Positions 54,195-64,000 of a DNA stretch of 64,000 bases are shown one piece after another (the first letter of the stretch is position 1; each line of letters opens with the position of its first letter). The notes beneath the pieces are model-generated. The model did not search any database, was not told the origin of the DNA, and saw only the letters and a list, made by a program, of their open reading frames with translations. Source of the stretch: Aeromonas sp. FDAARGOS 1405 (GTDB taxonomy: Bacteria; Pseudomonadota; Gammaproteobacteria; Enterobacterales; Aeromonadaceae). Where the stretch lies: NCBI RefSeq assembly GCF_019048265.1, contig NZ_CP077311.1, forward strand, positions 1,986,001 through 2,050,000. Direction: 5' to 3'. The position numbers and the translations under genes are program-made.

Positions 54195-55514
54195 TTACAG
54201 CAGGATGCCGCCGAAGAAGAAGCCCAGTGCCACGGCGATGGCGATGGTGGCGGTGCCCGGTACGAAGAAGGGGTGGTTGAAGACCGCCTTACCGATACGG
54301 GTGGAGCCGGTGTCGTCCATCTCTACCGCGGCCAGCAGGGTCGGGTAGGTCGGCAGTACAAACAGGGCGCTCACAGCTGCGAAGGAGGCAATCGCAGTCA
54401 GCGGGCTGACACCCAGTGCCAGTGCGGCAGGCATCAATGCTTTGGTGGTCGCACCTTGTGAATAGAGCAGCATGGCGGCGAAGAACAGCACCACGGCCAG
54501 CAGCCAGGAGTACTGGTTCAGCAGGTCGCCGGCGATCAGCTGGATGGTGTCCATGTTGCCTTTCACGAAGACGTTACCCAGCCAGGCCACACCCAGTACG
54601 CAGATACAGGCGGACATACCGGACTTGAAGGTCGGCATGTTGGTCACTTGAGTTGCGTCCAGTTTGCACACCAGAGTCATGATGGTGGCCGCGGCCAGCA
54701 TGATGCCCATGATGGCGCCATCGCGGGGGATCGGCGGGTTGGTGATCAGGCCTACTTTACCGGAGATGGCAGTGGCATAAGCCATGACAGCAACGATGGC
54801 AGCGATGAAGATCCAGACAGACAGTTTGGCGTACGGTTTGATCTCGAGCTTGGTAGTACCACGCAGTTTGATCAGGCCCTTGGCTTTACGCTCCAGATAG
54901 ACTTCGTCCTGCTCCAGCGGCTTGCCCATCATGTTGGCAATGAAGGCGCCCAGGATACAGGCCAGGAAGGTAGAGGGGATGCAGATGGCCAGCAGGGTAA
55001 GGTAGTCAACACCGAACGGCTCGAGCATACCGGAGAAGGCAACCACAGCGGCAGAGATCGGGGAAGCTGTGATGGCGATCTGGGAGGCGACAACCGCGAT
55101 GGAGAGCGGACGGGATGGGCGGATCCCTTGCTCTTTGGCCACTTCAGCGATCACCGGCAGGGTAGAGAAGGCGGTATGACCGGTACCGGCCAGCATGGTC
55201 ATCAGGTAGGTGACCACAGGGGCGGCGAAGGTGATGTATTTGGGGTTCTTACGCAGCGCTTTTTCTGCCAGGAAGACCAGGTAGTCCATCCCGCCAGCCA
55301 GTTGCATACAGGCGATGGCACAGATGACGGATGCGATGATCATGATCACATCCCAAGGGATGTAGCTGACCAGTTGATCGCTCGGGATGGGCATGCCCAG
55401 ACCCCACGTCAAGACCAGTACCCCCAGACCACCGGCAAAGCCGATGCCGATGCTGCCTATCCGGGCCCCCAGATAGATAGCGGCGAGCACGACAAGTAAC
55501 TCGATTCCAATCAT
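54195..55514 (-). CDS. dcuA: Anaerobic C4-dicarboxylate transporter DcuA
   Basis: 439-aa inner-membrane carrier exchanging aspartate, fumarate and succinate. The sequence follows E. coli DcuA (GIELLVVLAAIYLGARIGSI, AMQLAGGMDYLVFLAEKAL, TLPVIAEVAKEQG, AITASPISAAVVAFSG, LPTYPTLLAAVEMDDTGSTR) more closely than DcuB. The frame reaches 55556, but ATG 55514 fits the family. It lies downstream of aspA, together forming the aspartate-to-fumarate respiration module. Confidence 0.92.
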   Translation of the reverse strand: MIGIELLVVLAAIYLGARIGSIGIGFAGGLGVLVLTWGLGMPIPSDQLVSYIPWDVIMIIASVICAIACMQLAGGMDYLVFLAEKALRKNPKYITFAAPVVTYLMTMLAGTGHTAFSTLPVIAEVAKEQGIRPSRPLSIAVVASQIAITASPISAAVVAFSGMLEPFGVDYLTLLAICIPSTFLACILGAFIANMMGKPLEQDEVYLERKAKGLIKLRGTTKLEIKPYAKLSVWIFIAAIVAVMAYATAISGKVGLITNPPIPRDGAIMGIMLAAATIMTLVCKLDATQVTNMPTFKSGMSACICVLGVAWLGNVFVKGNMDTIQLIAGDLLNQYSWLLAVVLFFAAMLLYSQGATTKALMPAALALGVSPLTAIASFAAVSALFVLPTYPTLLAAVEMDDTGSTRIGKAVFNHPFFVPGTATIAIAVALGFFFGGILL

Positions 55515-55608
55515 AGCGATAACTCCATTTTTTAGTTTTTGGTTTTTATTTGGCAAAAAGCCAATTCCCGATCGGGCTGGGGATAAAGACCAATCGGGAA
55601 CTGACTTT

Positions 55609-55633
55609 ATGGGCCGGGAAGATCCCGGCCCAT
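55609..55633 (-). terminator. Hairpin between aspA and dcuA
   Basis: ATGGGCCGGGA-AGA-TCCCGGCCCAT, an 11-bp perfect stem just after the aspA stop, followed on the minus strand by further inverted pairs (TTCCCGAT/ATCGGGAA). It could attenuate dcuA relative to aspA. Confidence 0.7.
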
Positions 55634-55639
55634 ACTCGC

Positions 55640-57082
55640 TTATACGGCAGCTTCGCGGGTGAAACGCTTGGCTTTGTATTGCGGGTTCATCAGGTTCTCG
55701 ATGGAGAGAATTTCGTCCAGCTGCTCGGCGCTCAGCAGGCCACGCTCAAGAACGACTTCGCGGACGTTCTTGCCGGTCTGGGCACAGATCTTGCCGACGA
55801 TATCCCCTTCGTGGTGGCCGATGAAGGGGTTCAGGTAGGTCACGATACCGATGGAGTTCAGCACGTGATTCATGCAGATTTCCGGGTTGGCGGTGATACC
55901 TTCCACGCACTTCTCGCGCAGGGAAATACAGGCTTTTTCCATCAGGCTCAGGGATTCGAACATCGCCTGACCAATCACCGGCTCCATGACGTTCAGCTGC
56001 AGCTGACCGGCTTCGGCGGCGAAGGTGATGGTGATGTCGTTACCGAATACCTTGAAGCAGGATTGGTTGACCACTTCCGGGATAACCGGGTTGACCTTGG
56101 CCGGCATGATGGAGGAACCCGCCTGCATTTCCGGCAGGTTGATCTCTTTCAGTGCAGTGCGCGGGCCGGAGGAGAGCAGACGCAGGTCGTTACAGATCTT
56201 GGACAGCTTCATAGCCAGACGCTTGATGGCGCCGTGCAGCATGACGTAGGCGCCACAGTCTGAGGTCGCTTCGATCAGGTCTTCTGCCGGCACATAGGCA
56301 CGACCGGTGATCTCGGCCAGACGCTTGATAGCCAGTGCAGAGTACTCGGGCGGAGTGTTCAGACCGGTACCGATGGCGGTTGCGCCCAAGTTCACTTCCA
56401 GCAGCAGCTCCTGGCAACGCTTGATGGATTTGATCTCTTCACGCAGGGTCACGGCGAACGCGTGGAACTCCTGACCCAGGGTCATCGGAACCGCATCTTG
56501 CAGCTGGGTACGACCCATCTTCAGGATGTTTTTGAACTCTTTCGCTTTGGCATCGAATGCCGCGATCAGGTGCTCCAGCGCATGCAGGGTCACGTCAGTG
56601 CTGTTGACCACAGCAACGCGGAAACCGGTGGGGTAGGCATCGTTGGTGGACTGGCACTTGTTGACGTGGTCGTTCGGGTTGATGACGTCGTAACGGCCTT
56701 TCTCCAGACCCATGATTTCCAGGGCGATGTTGGCCAGTACTTCGTTGGTGTTCATGTTGACGGAGGTGCCGGCACCACCCTGGTAAACGTCGACCGGGAA
56801 CTGGTCGAAGCATTTGCCGGTGTTCAGCATCAGGTCGCAGGCTTCTACGATCTTGTCAGCAATTTCAGGACGGATGGTACCCAATTCACCGTTTGCCAGC
56901 GCAGCGGCTTTCTTGGTCAGCACCATACCGCGGACGAATTCCGGAACGTCAGAAATCTTCTGAGAGCTGATCTTGAAGTTCTCGACAGCGCGCAGGGTGT
57001 GCACACCGTAGTAGAGATCATTGGAAACTTCTTTGGTGCCCAGCAGGTCTTCTTCAATGCGGACGTTCTTGATGTCGCTCAT
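55640..57082 (-). CDS. aspA: Aspartate ammonia-lyase (aspartase)
   Basis: 480-aa enzyme converting aspartate to fumarate and ammonia. [57 protein letters not shown] and the fumarase/aspartase signature [15 protein letters not shown] are intact. GAGG lies before the ATG at 57082. Its 5' flank to fxsA is a 440-bp AT-rich control region. Confidence 0.97.
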   Translation of the reverse strand: MSDIKNVRIEEDLLGTKEVSNDLYYGVHTLRAVENFKISSQKISDVPEFVRGMVLTKKAAALANGELGTIRPEIADKIVEACDLMLNTGKCFDQFPVDVYQGGAGTSVNMNTNEVLANIALEIMGLEKGRYDVINPNDHVNKCQSTNDAYPTGFRVAVVNSTDVTLHALEHLIAAFDAKAKEFKNILKMGRTQLQDAVPMTLGQEFHAFAVTLREEIKSIKRCQELLLEVNLGATAIGTGLNTPPEYSALAIKRLAEITGRAYVPAEDLIEATSDCGAYVMLHGAIKRLAMKLSKICNDLRLLSSGPRTALKEINLPEMQAGSSIMPAKVNPVIPEVVNQSCFKVFGNDITITFAAEAGQLQLNVMEPVIGQAMFESLSLMEKACISLREKCVEGITANPEICMNHVLNSIGIVTYLNPFIGHHEGDIVGKICAQTGKNVREVVLERGLLSAEQLDEILSIENLMNPQYKAKRFTREAAV

Positions 57083-57524
57083 TGTAATGCCTCAGAAATC
57101 AGATAAATGGAAAAATCCTCACCGAGTGGTCGCGAGTTCCTTGCGCACAGCTCATCCTGAAGCACCACACATCGAGTGGGGCGGTTGGGAGAATGACCTC
57201 CCGAAAAACTAATCAATATACTACTCCAATTGAGGTATCGGTTATTAGAGGTGGATCACTAAATTTGCGACATTTTCAAATTACTTTGAGGAAAGTACAC
57301 ATATGTTATGAAGTTTTTATCATGATGATTTTTATAAATTTTTGTGACTTTTTGCTGATTTTTTAGATTGCTGATGACGTAGGAGTCAGTTGACCAACTT
57401 GAAAAGAGGGGGGGCGCCCCCATTTATTCAGGGCAGAAAGTGGTGATGACGGGGCGGCAAAATCGTCTCTGACCATCGTTGGATGGGCGCCACTTCTTCT
57501 CAATTTACCGGTGCTGGAGTGGAT
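57083..57524. other. aspA-fxsA divergent control region
   Basis: 442 bp, AT-rich in its centre. As an anaerobic operon, aspA is expected to have FNR and CRP sites, but I find no TTGAT-N4-ATCAA or clear TGTGA-N6-TCACA match. GGGGGCGCCCCC (57410-57421) is a perfect 12-bp palindrome of unknown meaning. No gene is seen. Confidence 0.45.
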
Positions 57525-58001
57525 ATGGGCAAGTTGTTTTTGTTGTTGGTGGGTCTGGTTGTACTGGAACTCACCGTGATGATCGAGGTCGGCTCGGTAA
57601 TCGGGGCGCTGCCGACTGTCGGCTTGCTCATACTGACTGCGGTATTGGGCTCCTCGCTGGTGCGCAGTGAAGGGATCAAGACCCTGTTCAGCGCCCAGCA
57701 AAAGATGCAGATGGGCGAGATGCCGGGCCGTGAGGTGATGGGGGGCATGATGCTGGCATTGGCTGGCTTGCTGCTGATTATCCCGGGTTTCGTGACCGAC
57801 ATTTTCGGTGTGCTGTTGCTGCAACCCTGGCTGCGCAACAAACTGGCTGACAAGCTGATCGGCAGCAGCCAGTTCCGGATGCAGATGGGTGGTTTCCAGC
57901 GTACTCAATCGCCGTTTGGCAACGCACCGTCCGATGATCATCTGGGGAACGCCAAGCAGGGCGGCACCACCATCGAAGGCGAATTTGAGCGCAAAGAGTA
58001 A
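57525..58001 (+). CDS. fxsA: FxsA-family membrane protein
   Basis: 158 aa. MGKLFLLLVGLVVLELTVMI, the SSLVRSEGIK segment and LLLIIPGFVTDIFGVLLLQP match FxsA, a cytoplasmic membrane protein named for suppressing F-exclusion of phage T7 in E. coli. Two to three hydrophobic segments lie before a polar C-terminal tail. ATG 57525 is preferred to the in-frame ATG 57483. Location next to aspA is the same as in E. coli. Confidence 0.92.
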   Translation: MGKLFLLLVGLVVLELTVMIEVGSVIGALPTVGLLILTAVLGSSLVRSEGIKTLFSAQQKMQMGEMPGREVMGGMMLALAGLLLIIPGFVTDIFGVLLLQPWLRNKLADKLIGSSQFRMQMGGFQRTQSPFGNAPSDDHLGNAKQGGTTIEGEFERKE

Positions 58002-58035
58002 TCGACGAGACGAAAACCCGAGGCGAGTGACTGAA

Positions 58036-59388
58036 TCAGGGTTTGCCCTGATGGCACAAGGCCTCGAAGCGGTGTCGGGCATACCACCACGCGAGGGTGC
58101 CCGCCGCCAGATTGGCCAGCAGTATCCCCAGATATATCCCCTGTTCTCCCCCCAGCTTTGCCCCCAGCCAGGCTCCTGGCAACAGAAAACCAAACAGCCG
58201 CAATCCGTTGAACAAGAACGAGATACTGGATGCTCGCACGCCATTGAGTGCCGAGGCCAGCAGCATCACCATGCCCTGAAAGCCGTAACCGATGGGCACC
58301 AGATGCAGATAGAGAATGATGAGGCGAATGACCTGCGGATGATCGCTGAACAGATTGGCGATGAGTGGCGCCAGTAGCCAGGTCAGGCCATAGATGGCGA
58401 GCTGGAACAGCAACGCAAACCCCATGCAGCTCTGCAGTGCAGCTTTGGCGCGGGCCGGATTGCCAGCGCCGCAGTTTTGCGAGATGAAAGGGGCCAGTAC
58501 GGAGGCGAGGGCCATCATCACAATTAGCAACAGCGCCTCGACCCGCGACGCGGCGCCGTAAGCGGCCACCACCTCGGTACCCAGTCCTGCAAAGATCGTC
58601 ATCAGCACCGCATTGGCCAAGGGGTTGAGCATATTGGTAAAAGAGGCGGGGACGGCGACATGGAGCAAGGCCCGCCAGTGGGTCAGCAACCGGGCCCGCG
58701 GCGAGAGGCGCCACAGCAGCAAGCCCTCCCGATGACGCAGGATATAGAGGCTGACCAGCATCGCCATCAACCAAGAGATAGAGGTGGCGATGGCGGCCCC
58801 GCGGATCCCCCACTCGGGAAAGGGACCGATACCGAAGATCAACAGAGGATCCAGTACCCCGTTGACCAGCCCGGCTACTGCCATCACCAGACTGGGGGTT
58901 TTGGTATCGCCGGTCGCCCGGATGGCGGCATTGCCCACCATGGGCAGCACCAGCATGGGGACGGTGATATACCAGATCAGCATGTAGTCATGGATGAGGG
59001 AGATAAGCTCGGCACTGGCGCCCAACAGGGTAAACAGAGGCTTGATGGTGAGAGCGCCCCCCGCGGAGAGCAGGGCCACCATGATCACCGCCAGAAACAG
59101 GCTGTCGGTGGCGAGATGGGCTGCCTCATCGTGTTTGCCCTGCCCCAGGGTATGACCGATCACCGCTGACAATCCGGCGCCCAATCCCATCGCCAGCGAG
59201 GTAACCACAAAAGTGACGGGAAAGGTAAAACTGATGGCGGCCAGAGCTTCGGTGCCCAGCATACCGATAAAAAAGGTATCGACCAGATTGAAGGCCAGAA
59301 TGGCGATGATGCCGAAGATCATGGGGCCCGTCATCTGGCGCAGTACGACCGGAATAGGGGCTGTCAGCATGGGGTTGGTGCGGGTCAA
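58036..59388 (-). CDS. MATE-family multidrug/sodium antiporter
   Basis: 450 aa with twelve predicted helices in two repeats. MTGPMIFGIIAILAFNLVDTFFIGMLGTEALAA is the classic MATE N-terminus, and the second repeat begins near VAVPASFTNMLNPLANAVLM. ATGDTKTPSLVMAVAGLVNGVLDPLLIFG is a conserved helix 5-6 block. Substrate unknown. It is convergent with fxsA (34 bp) and divergent from groES. Confidence 0.88.
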   Translation of the reverse strand: MTRTNPMLTAPIPVVLRQMTGPMIFGIIAILAFNLVDTFFIGMLGTEALAAISFTFPVTFVVTSLAMGLGAGLSAVIGHTLGQGKHDEAAHLATDSLFLAVIMVALLSAGGALTIKPLFTLLGASAELISLIHDYMLIWYITVPMLVLPMVGNAAIRATGDTKTPSLVMAVAGLVNGVLDPLLIFGIGPFPEWGIRGAAIATSISWLMAMLVSLYILRHREGLLLWRLSPRARLLTHWRALLHVAVPASFTNMLNPLANAVLMTIFAGLGTEVVAAYGAASRVEALLLIVMMALASVLAPFISQNCGAGNPARAKAALQSCMGFALLFQLAIYGLTWLLAPLIANLFSDHPQVIRLIILYLHLVPIGYGFQGMVMLLASALNGVRASSISFLFNGLRLFGFLLPGAWLGAKLGGEQGIYLGILLANLAAGTLAWWYARHRFEALCHQGKP

Positions 59389-59526
59389 GGGCTCGTCTCT
59401 ACAGCTGGCTTTGAAGGTTCTGGCATGGAAAATAGGCGGCTTGAACCGACCTTGCTCCAGGGGGCGGACATGGCTGAACCATCGAAGATGTTTATAGTAC
59501 GTGAAAAAATTTTTTTTGTATTTGCC

Positions 59527-59555
59527 CTTGAAGGGTTAGCAACTCTGCCCCACAT
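59527..59555 (+). promoter_or_regulatory. Sigma-32 heat-shock promoter of groESL
   Basis: CTTGAAG (59527-59533) and CCCCACAT (59548-59555) separated by 14 bp match the sigma-32 consensus CTTGAAA-N11-16-CCCCATNT. It lies about 75 bp before groES. Confidence 0.85.
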
Positions 59556-59630
59556 CAGGGACATATCTAATTTGGCCTGGAACGGCCATTCCTCAAAGCA
59601 ACAATGAGACTCATTTTGGGAGAGTTATCG

Positions 59631-59924
59631 ATGAAAATTCGTCCACTGCACGACCGCGTCATCATCAAGCGCATCGAAGCTGAAGCCAAATCTGCCGGCG
59701 GTATCGTCTTGACTGGTACTGCGGCCCAGAAGTCCACCCGTGGTGAAGTGCTTGCCGTGGGGACTGGTCGCATCCTGGATAATGGCGAAGTCAAAGCGCT
59801 GGCCGTGAAGGTTGGTGACAAGGTTATCTTCAACGAAGGCTACGGTGTTAAGACCGAGAAGCTGGATGGTCAGGACGTCCTGATCCTCTCCGAAACCGAC
59901 ATCCTGGCGATTGTCGAAGAGTAA
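59631..59924 (+). CDS. groES: Co-chaperonin GroES
   Basis: 97 aa, [20 protein letters not shown], mobile-loop region [19 protein letters not shown], and [16 protein letters not shown] at the end. Forms the heptameric lid of GroEL. GGGAG precedes the ATG at 59631; an upstream in-frame start at 59604 is a run-on. It is the first gene of the groESL operon. Confidence 0.98.
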   Translation: MKIRPLHDRVIIKRIEAEAKSAGGIVLTGTAAQKSTRGEVLAVGTGRILDNGEVKALAVKVGDKVIFNEGYGVKTEKLDGQDVLILSETDILAIVEE

Positions 59925-59954
59925 TCCATCCTCCTTTTCCCCGAATTGATTTAA

Positions 59955-61601
<1,647 letters not shown>

Positions 61602-61625
61602 TCATCATCCCGGCTCTGTTTGAGA

Positions 61626-61653
61626 AACGGCTCGCCTTGGCGGGCCGTTTTTT
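61626..61653 (+). terminator. Terminator of groESL
   Basis: AACGGCTCGCC-TT-GGCGGGCCGTTTTTTTA, one mismatch, strong T-tract. Confidence 0.9.
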
Positions 61654-61705
61654 TATATCTGACTAAACTGAGTCTGTTGATAGCAGAAAAGTGTATGGAG
61701 GAAAG

Positions 61706-62206
61706 ATGAAGGTGCTCAGATGGATAACTCTGCTGTTTGCATTGATTACCATGCCGCTGTTGGCTGCCGAGGCCCTCAAGGGACCAGTGATCTTGAAAGT
61801 AAGCGGCAATATCAGAGCCGCAGATGAGGTCGATGGCAAAGTGCTTTTTGACTTGGCCACGCTGCAGGCATTGCCGCAATATGAGATAGTCACCAGCAAC
61901 CCTTGGGTTGATAAACCTCATAAGTACAGAGGGCCCAAGGTGGCAGACGTGCTGGCAGCTGTGGGGGCTGATGGCAAGAGCATAACCCTGACAGCATTGA
62001 ACAGTTTTCAGATCCGCATCAACTGGGACAAAGTTGCCAAGTATAACCCTATCCTTGCTTGGGAAGATGACGGGGTAACCATGAAGATTCGTGACAAGGG
62101 GCCGCTCTGGTTTATGTTGCCACTTGATCAATATCCGGAGCTGAAGCGCTCTGAATATACCGACATGATGATTTGGCAGCTGGATCTGATAGATATCCAA
62201 CACTGA
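61706..62206 (+). CDS. Periplasmic molybdopterin-oxidoreductase-fold protein (probable sensor partner)
   Basis: 166 aa with a signal peptide (VLRWITLLFALITMPLLAAE). The mature part (ILKVSGNIRAADEVDGKVLF, LATLQALPQYEIVTSNPW, KYRGPKVADVLAAVGADGKS) resembles the sulfite-oxidase/MsrP-type molybdopterin-binding fold in compact form. The cofactor-binding Cys is not visible, so it is likely a ligand-binding rather than catalytic version. GGAGG precedes the ATG. Its stop lies 23 bp before the GGDEF-EAL gene, suggesting that it senses a periplasmic signal for that protein. Confidence 0.7.
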   Translation: MKVLRWITLLFALITMPLLAAEALKGPVILKVSGNIRAADEVDGKVLFDLATLQALPQYEIVTSNPWVDKPHKYRGPKVADVLAAVGADGKSITLTALNSFQIRINWDKVAKYNPILAWEDDGVTMKIRDKGPLWFMLPLDQYPELKRSEYTDMMIWQLDLIDIQH

Positions 62207-62229
62207 TAAAAGAGTCACGGGAGCACGGG

Positions 62230-64000
62230 GTGAAAGGAAAGACCAGGGCGTGGCCACTGCTCGTCATTCTGTATGTATCCATCCTGTCATTTACCGGGAG
62301 TACCCTCTATTGTCTGGTTCAGATCCAGAATGCGACCAGAGCAATGGAGAAATATACCTATGATGTCTCCTGGGCGCTGATGCAGTTGCAGCTTGAACTG
62401 GGGCGCTTCCTCAGTGCTGTAGAGGTCTACCATTATGGTGGAATAGAGCACAATGACTTGATGCTGCGTTATGACATTCTCTGGAGCAGAACCCCTATCC
62501 TGTTGAGCGGTCAGTTGCGTAAAAGCATGCAAGACAAGCAGAAAACCTTGCGCTTGGTGCAACTGATTGAAAACAACATTCGTGATATAGAGCCTGTTAT
62601 TACCAAACTGCAGAGCGGTGACTCTGTCTACCAGCAAGTAATGATGCGTCTGGCCCCCTTGCAGGAGCCTTTATCATATGCACTAGCTTCCGTTATGCAG
62701 AAGAACATCAACATCTACTCAGAGAATGATCGCCACTTTGGCCAATTACGTAATGCTCTGCTGTTGATGGTGTCGGGGTTGGTGATCTCGGTTTTACTAC
62801 TTAGTTCGCTTCTTATATATGAAGCTCGACGTCATTTTAGGGCCGCAAGGCGCGACCCGTTGACTGGCCTCTCCAATCGGGTGGCATTGCTGGAACGGAT
62901 GGAGCTCTGTGCCACTCAGGAGGTGCCTTTCGGACTGGTTCTGGTCGATATCAACGACTTCAGAGATATCAACAGCAAGTTTGGTTATGATGCGGGCGAT
63001 TTTTTGCTCAGTGAATTGGCCAGACGGATCAGATTGCTGTGTGAGGAAGGGGAGTGGAGTGGTCGTTTGGGGGGCGATCAATTTGCCATTATTCAGCGTG
63101 GTAGCAGTGATCTGCGTCAGGTCAGGGAGTTGGTAGCGCGACTGCTGCACGCTCTGAAGCAAGATATCGTCTATGATAACTATCCCTTCCGGCTCGAGGT
63201 GGGGATCGGGATTGCCTTCTATCCGATGGACAGCGACAAAACACAGGAGTTATTGAGTCGTGCTGAACAAGCTCTGTTTCATAGTCGCAAGACCCACGTC
63301 CCCTATGTGATTTACGATAACTCCCTGCTTAACGAGACGGCTCGGCGCAAGCATCTTGCCTCGGACATGATTATGGCGCTGGAGCATAATGCGCTGGAAC
63401 TCTATTACCAGCCCATCGTCAACCTTGAAAGTGGACGCTGTGAAGCTGTTGAGGCCTTACTAAGGTGGCGTCATCCAGAGCTTGGTTTTATTCCTCCGAA
63501 TGAAGTCATCATGGTGGCTGAGGAGTTTCAGCTCGCTGAGAGAGTTGGCAGTTGGGTGCTTAACACTGCTTGTGAGCAACTTTATCAGTGGCATCAGCTT
63601 GGAATGGTCGATCTGCAGATGTGCGTGAATATCTCGCCGGGTATGTATCAGCGCAATCTGCTCAAACTGGTAGCAAAAGCATTGATGGAGCACCATTTGC
63701 CTGCCAGCAGTCTGGTACTGGAAGTCACCGAAGATACTACCATGCGGGAAGTAAAGAACTCGCTGCAACTGATGCAGGATCTCAATCAGCAGGGGGTACT
63801 GTTAGCATTGGACGATTTTGGTACTGGTTATTCATCTTTGAGTTATCTGCAAAAGTTACCGGTCAGCAAAGTGAAGATCGACCGCTCCTTTATACAGGGC
63901 ATTGACACCTCAATGGAGGCATCCGAACTGGTCGCCAATATTTGTCGGATGGGATCCATGTTGGGCAAGAGTCTGGTGTGTGAAGGTATTGAGACACAGG
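62230..64000 (+). CDS. Membrane GGDEF-EAL protein with degenerate GGDQF motif, 3'-truncated by window edge
   Basis: From GTG 62230 (GGGG just upstream) the frame is open to the end of the window. A transmembrane helix at about 7-29 (AWPLLVILYVSILSFTGSTL), a periplasmic helical sensor, and a second helix near 175-197 (ALLLMVSGLVISVLLLSSLL) precede a GGDEF domain (DPLTGLSNRVALLERM) whose motif is GGDQF, then an EAL domain with EALLRWRHPE, DDFGTGYSSLSYL and KIDRSF intact. It is probably a c-di-GMP phosphodiesterase with an inactive or GTP-sensing cyclase domain. The C-terminus is outside the window. Confidence 0.9.
   Translation, partial: MKGKTRAWPLLVILYVSILSFTGSTLYCLVQIQNATRAMEKYTYDVSWALMQLQLELGRFLSAVEVYHYGGIEHNDLMLRYDILWSRTPILLSGQLRKSMQDKQKTLRLVQLIENNIRDIEPVITKLQSGDSVYQQVMMRLAPLQEPLSYALASVMQKNINIYSENDRHFGQLRNALLLMVSGLVISVLLLSSLLIYEARRHFRAARRDPLTGLSNRVALLERMELCATQEVPFGLVLVDINDFRDINSKFGYDAGDFLLSELARRIRLLCEEGEWSGRLGGDQFAIIQRGSSDLRQVRELVARLLHALKQDIVYDNYPFRLEVGIGIAFYPMDSDKTQELLSRAEQALFHSRKTHVPYVIYDNSLLNETARRKHLASDMIMALEHNALELYYQPIVNLESGRCEAVEALLRWRHPELGFIPPNEVIMVAEEFQLAERVGSWVLNTACEQLYQWHQLGMVDLQMCVNISPGMYQRNLLKLVAKALMEHHLPASSLVLEVTEDTTMREVKNSLQLMQDLNQQGVLLALDDFGTGYSSLSYLQKLPVSKVKIDRSFIQGIDTSMEASELVANICRMGSMLGKSLVCEGIETQ

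Overview
The window is chromosomal DNA of a gammaproteobacterium, most likely Aeromonas. The support is GC-rich coding sequence, an AhyB/elastase-type M4 protease with a C-terminal PPC domain, and gammaproteobacterial gene orders (holD-rimI next to ravA-viaA, rpsU-yqeY-dnaG-rpoD divergent from tsaD, purHD, aspA-dcuA with fxsA, groESL). All names come from reading the translations; no database search was run.

1-32.4 kb is core genome. It holds a partial M16 peptidase, gshA, an intact IS3-family element, an acyl-CoA synthetase, a membrane-anchored thioredoxin-like protein, holD-rimI, ravA-viaA, a TPR/GGDEF diguanylate cyclase, prfC, an ASCH protein, a MarR-GNAT fusion with its own operator, mdtH divergent from a LysR gene, the secreted metalloprotease, rimJ, a small repeat lipoprotein, a Gfo/Idh/MocA oxidoreductase, a Bcr-type MFS pump, rdgB-hemW, arfA, zntR, purHD with PurR boxes, and an overlapping cytochrome b562/b561 pair.

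32.46-47.91 kb is a genomic island in the tRNA-Ile2 (CAU) gene. It is bounded by 48-bp direct repeats that match the 3' part of the tRNA. The left half has phage-satellite layout: P4-type integrase, AlpA regulator, lambda O-like replication protein, DnaB-type helicase and a small terminase, with no large terminase, portal, capsid or tail gene. One 15-bp dyad element precedes both alpA and terS. The right half is AT-rich accessory DNA: a degenerate tRNA-Pro fragment, a three- or four-gene unknown operon behind a palindromic operator (one product looks like a uracil-DNA glycosylase fold), a truncated serine recombinase, an overlooked 55-aa hydrophobic protein, a frameshifted RNase H, and an SOS module (umuDC, LexA box, SRAP remnant). 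I read the whole as a PICI-like phage satellite or its remnant with a cargo region that may be defensive.

47.9-64 kb returns to core genome: tRNA-Ile2, rpoD, dnaG, yqeY, rpsU, tsaD, dcuA, aspA, fxsA, a MATE pump, groESL behind a sigma-32 promoter, and a periplasmic molybdopterin-fold protein followed by a GGDQF/EAL protein that runs off the window.
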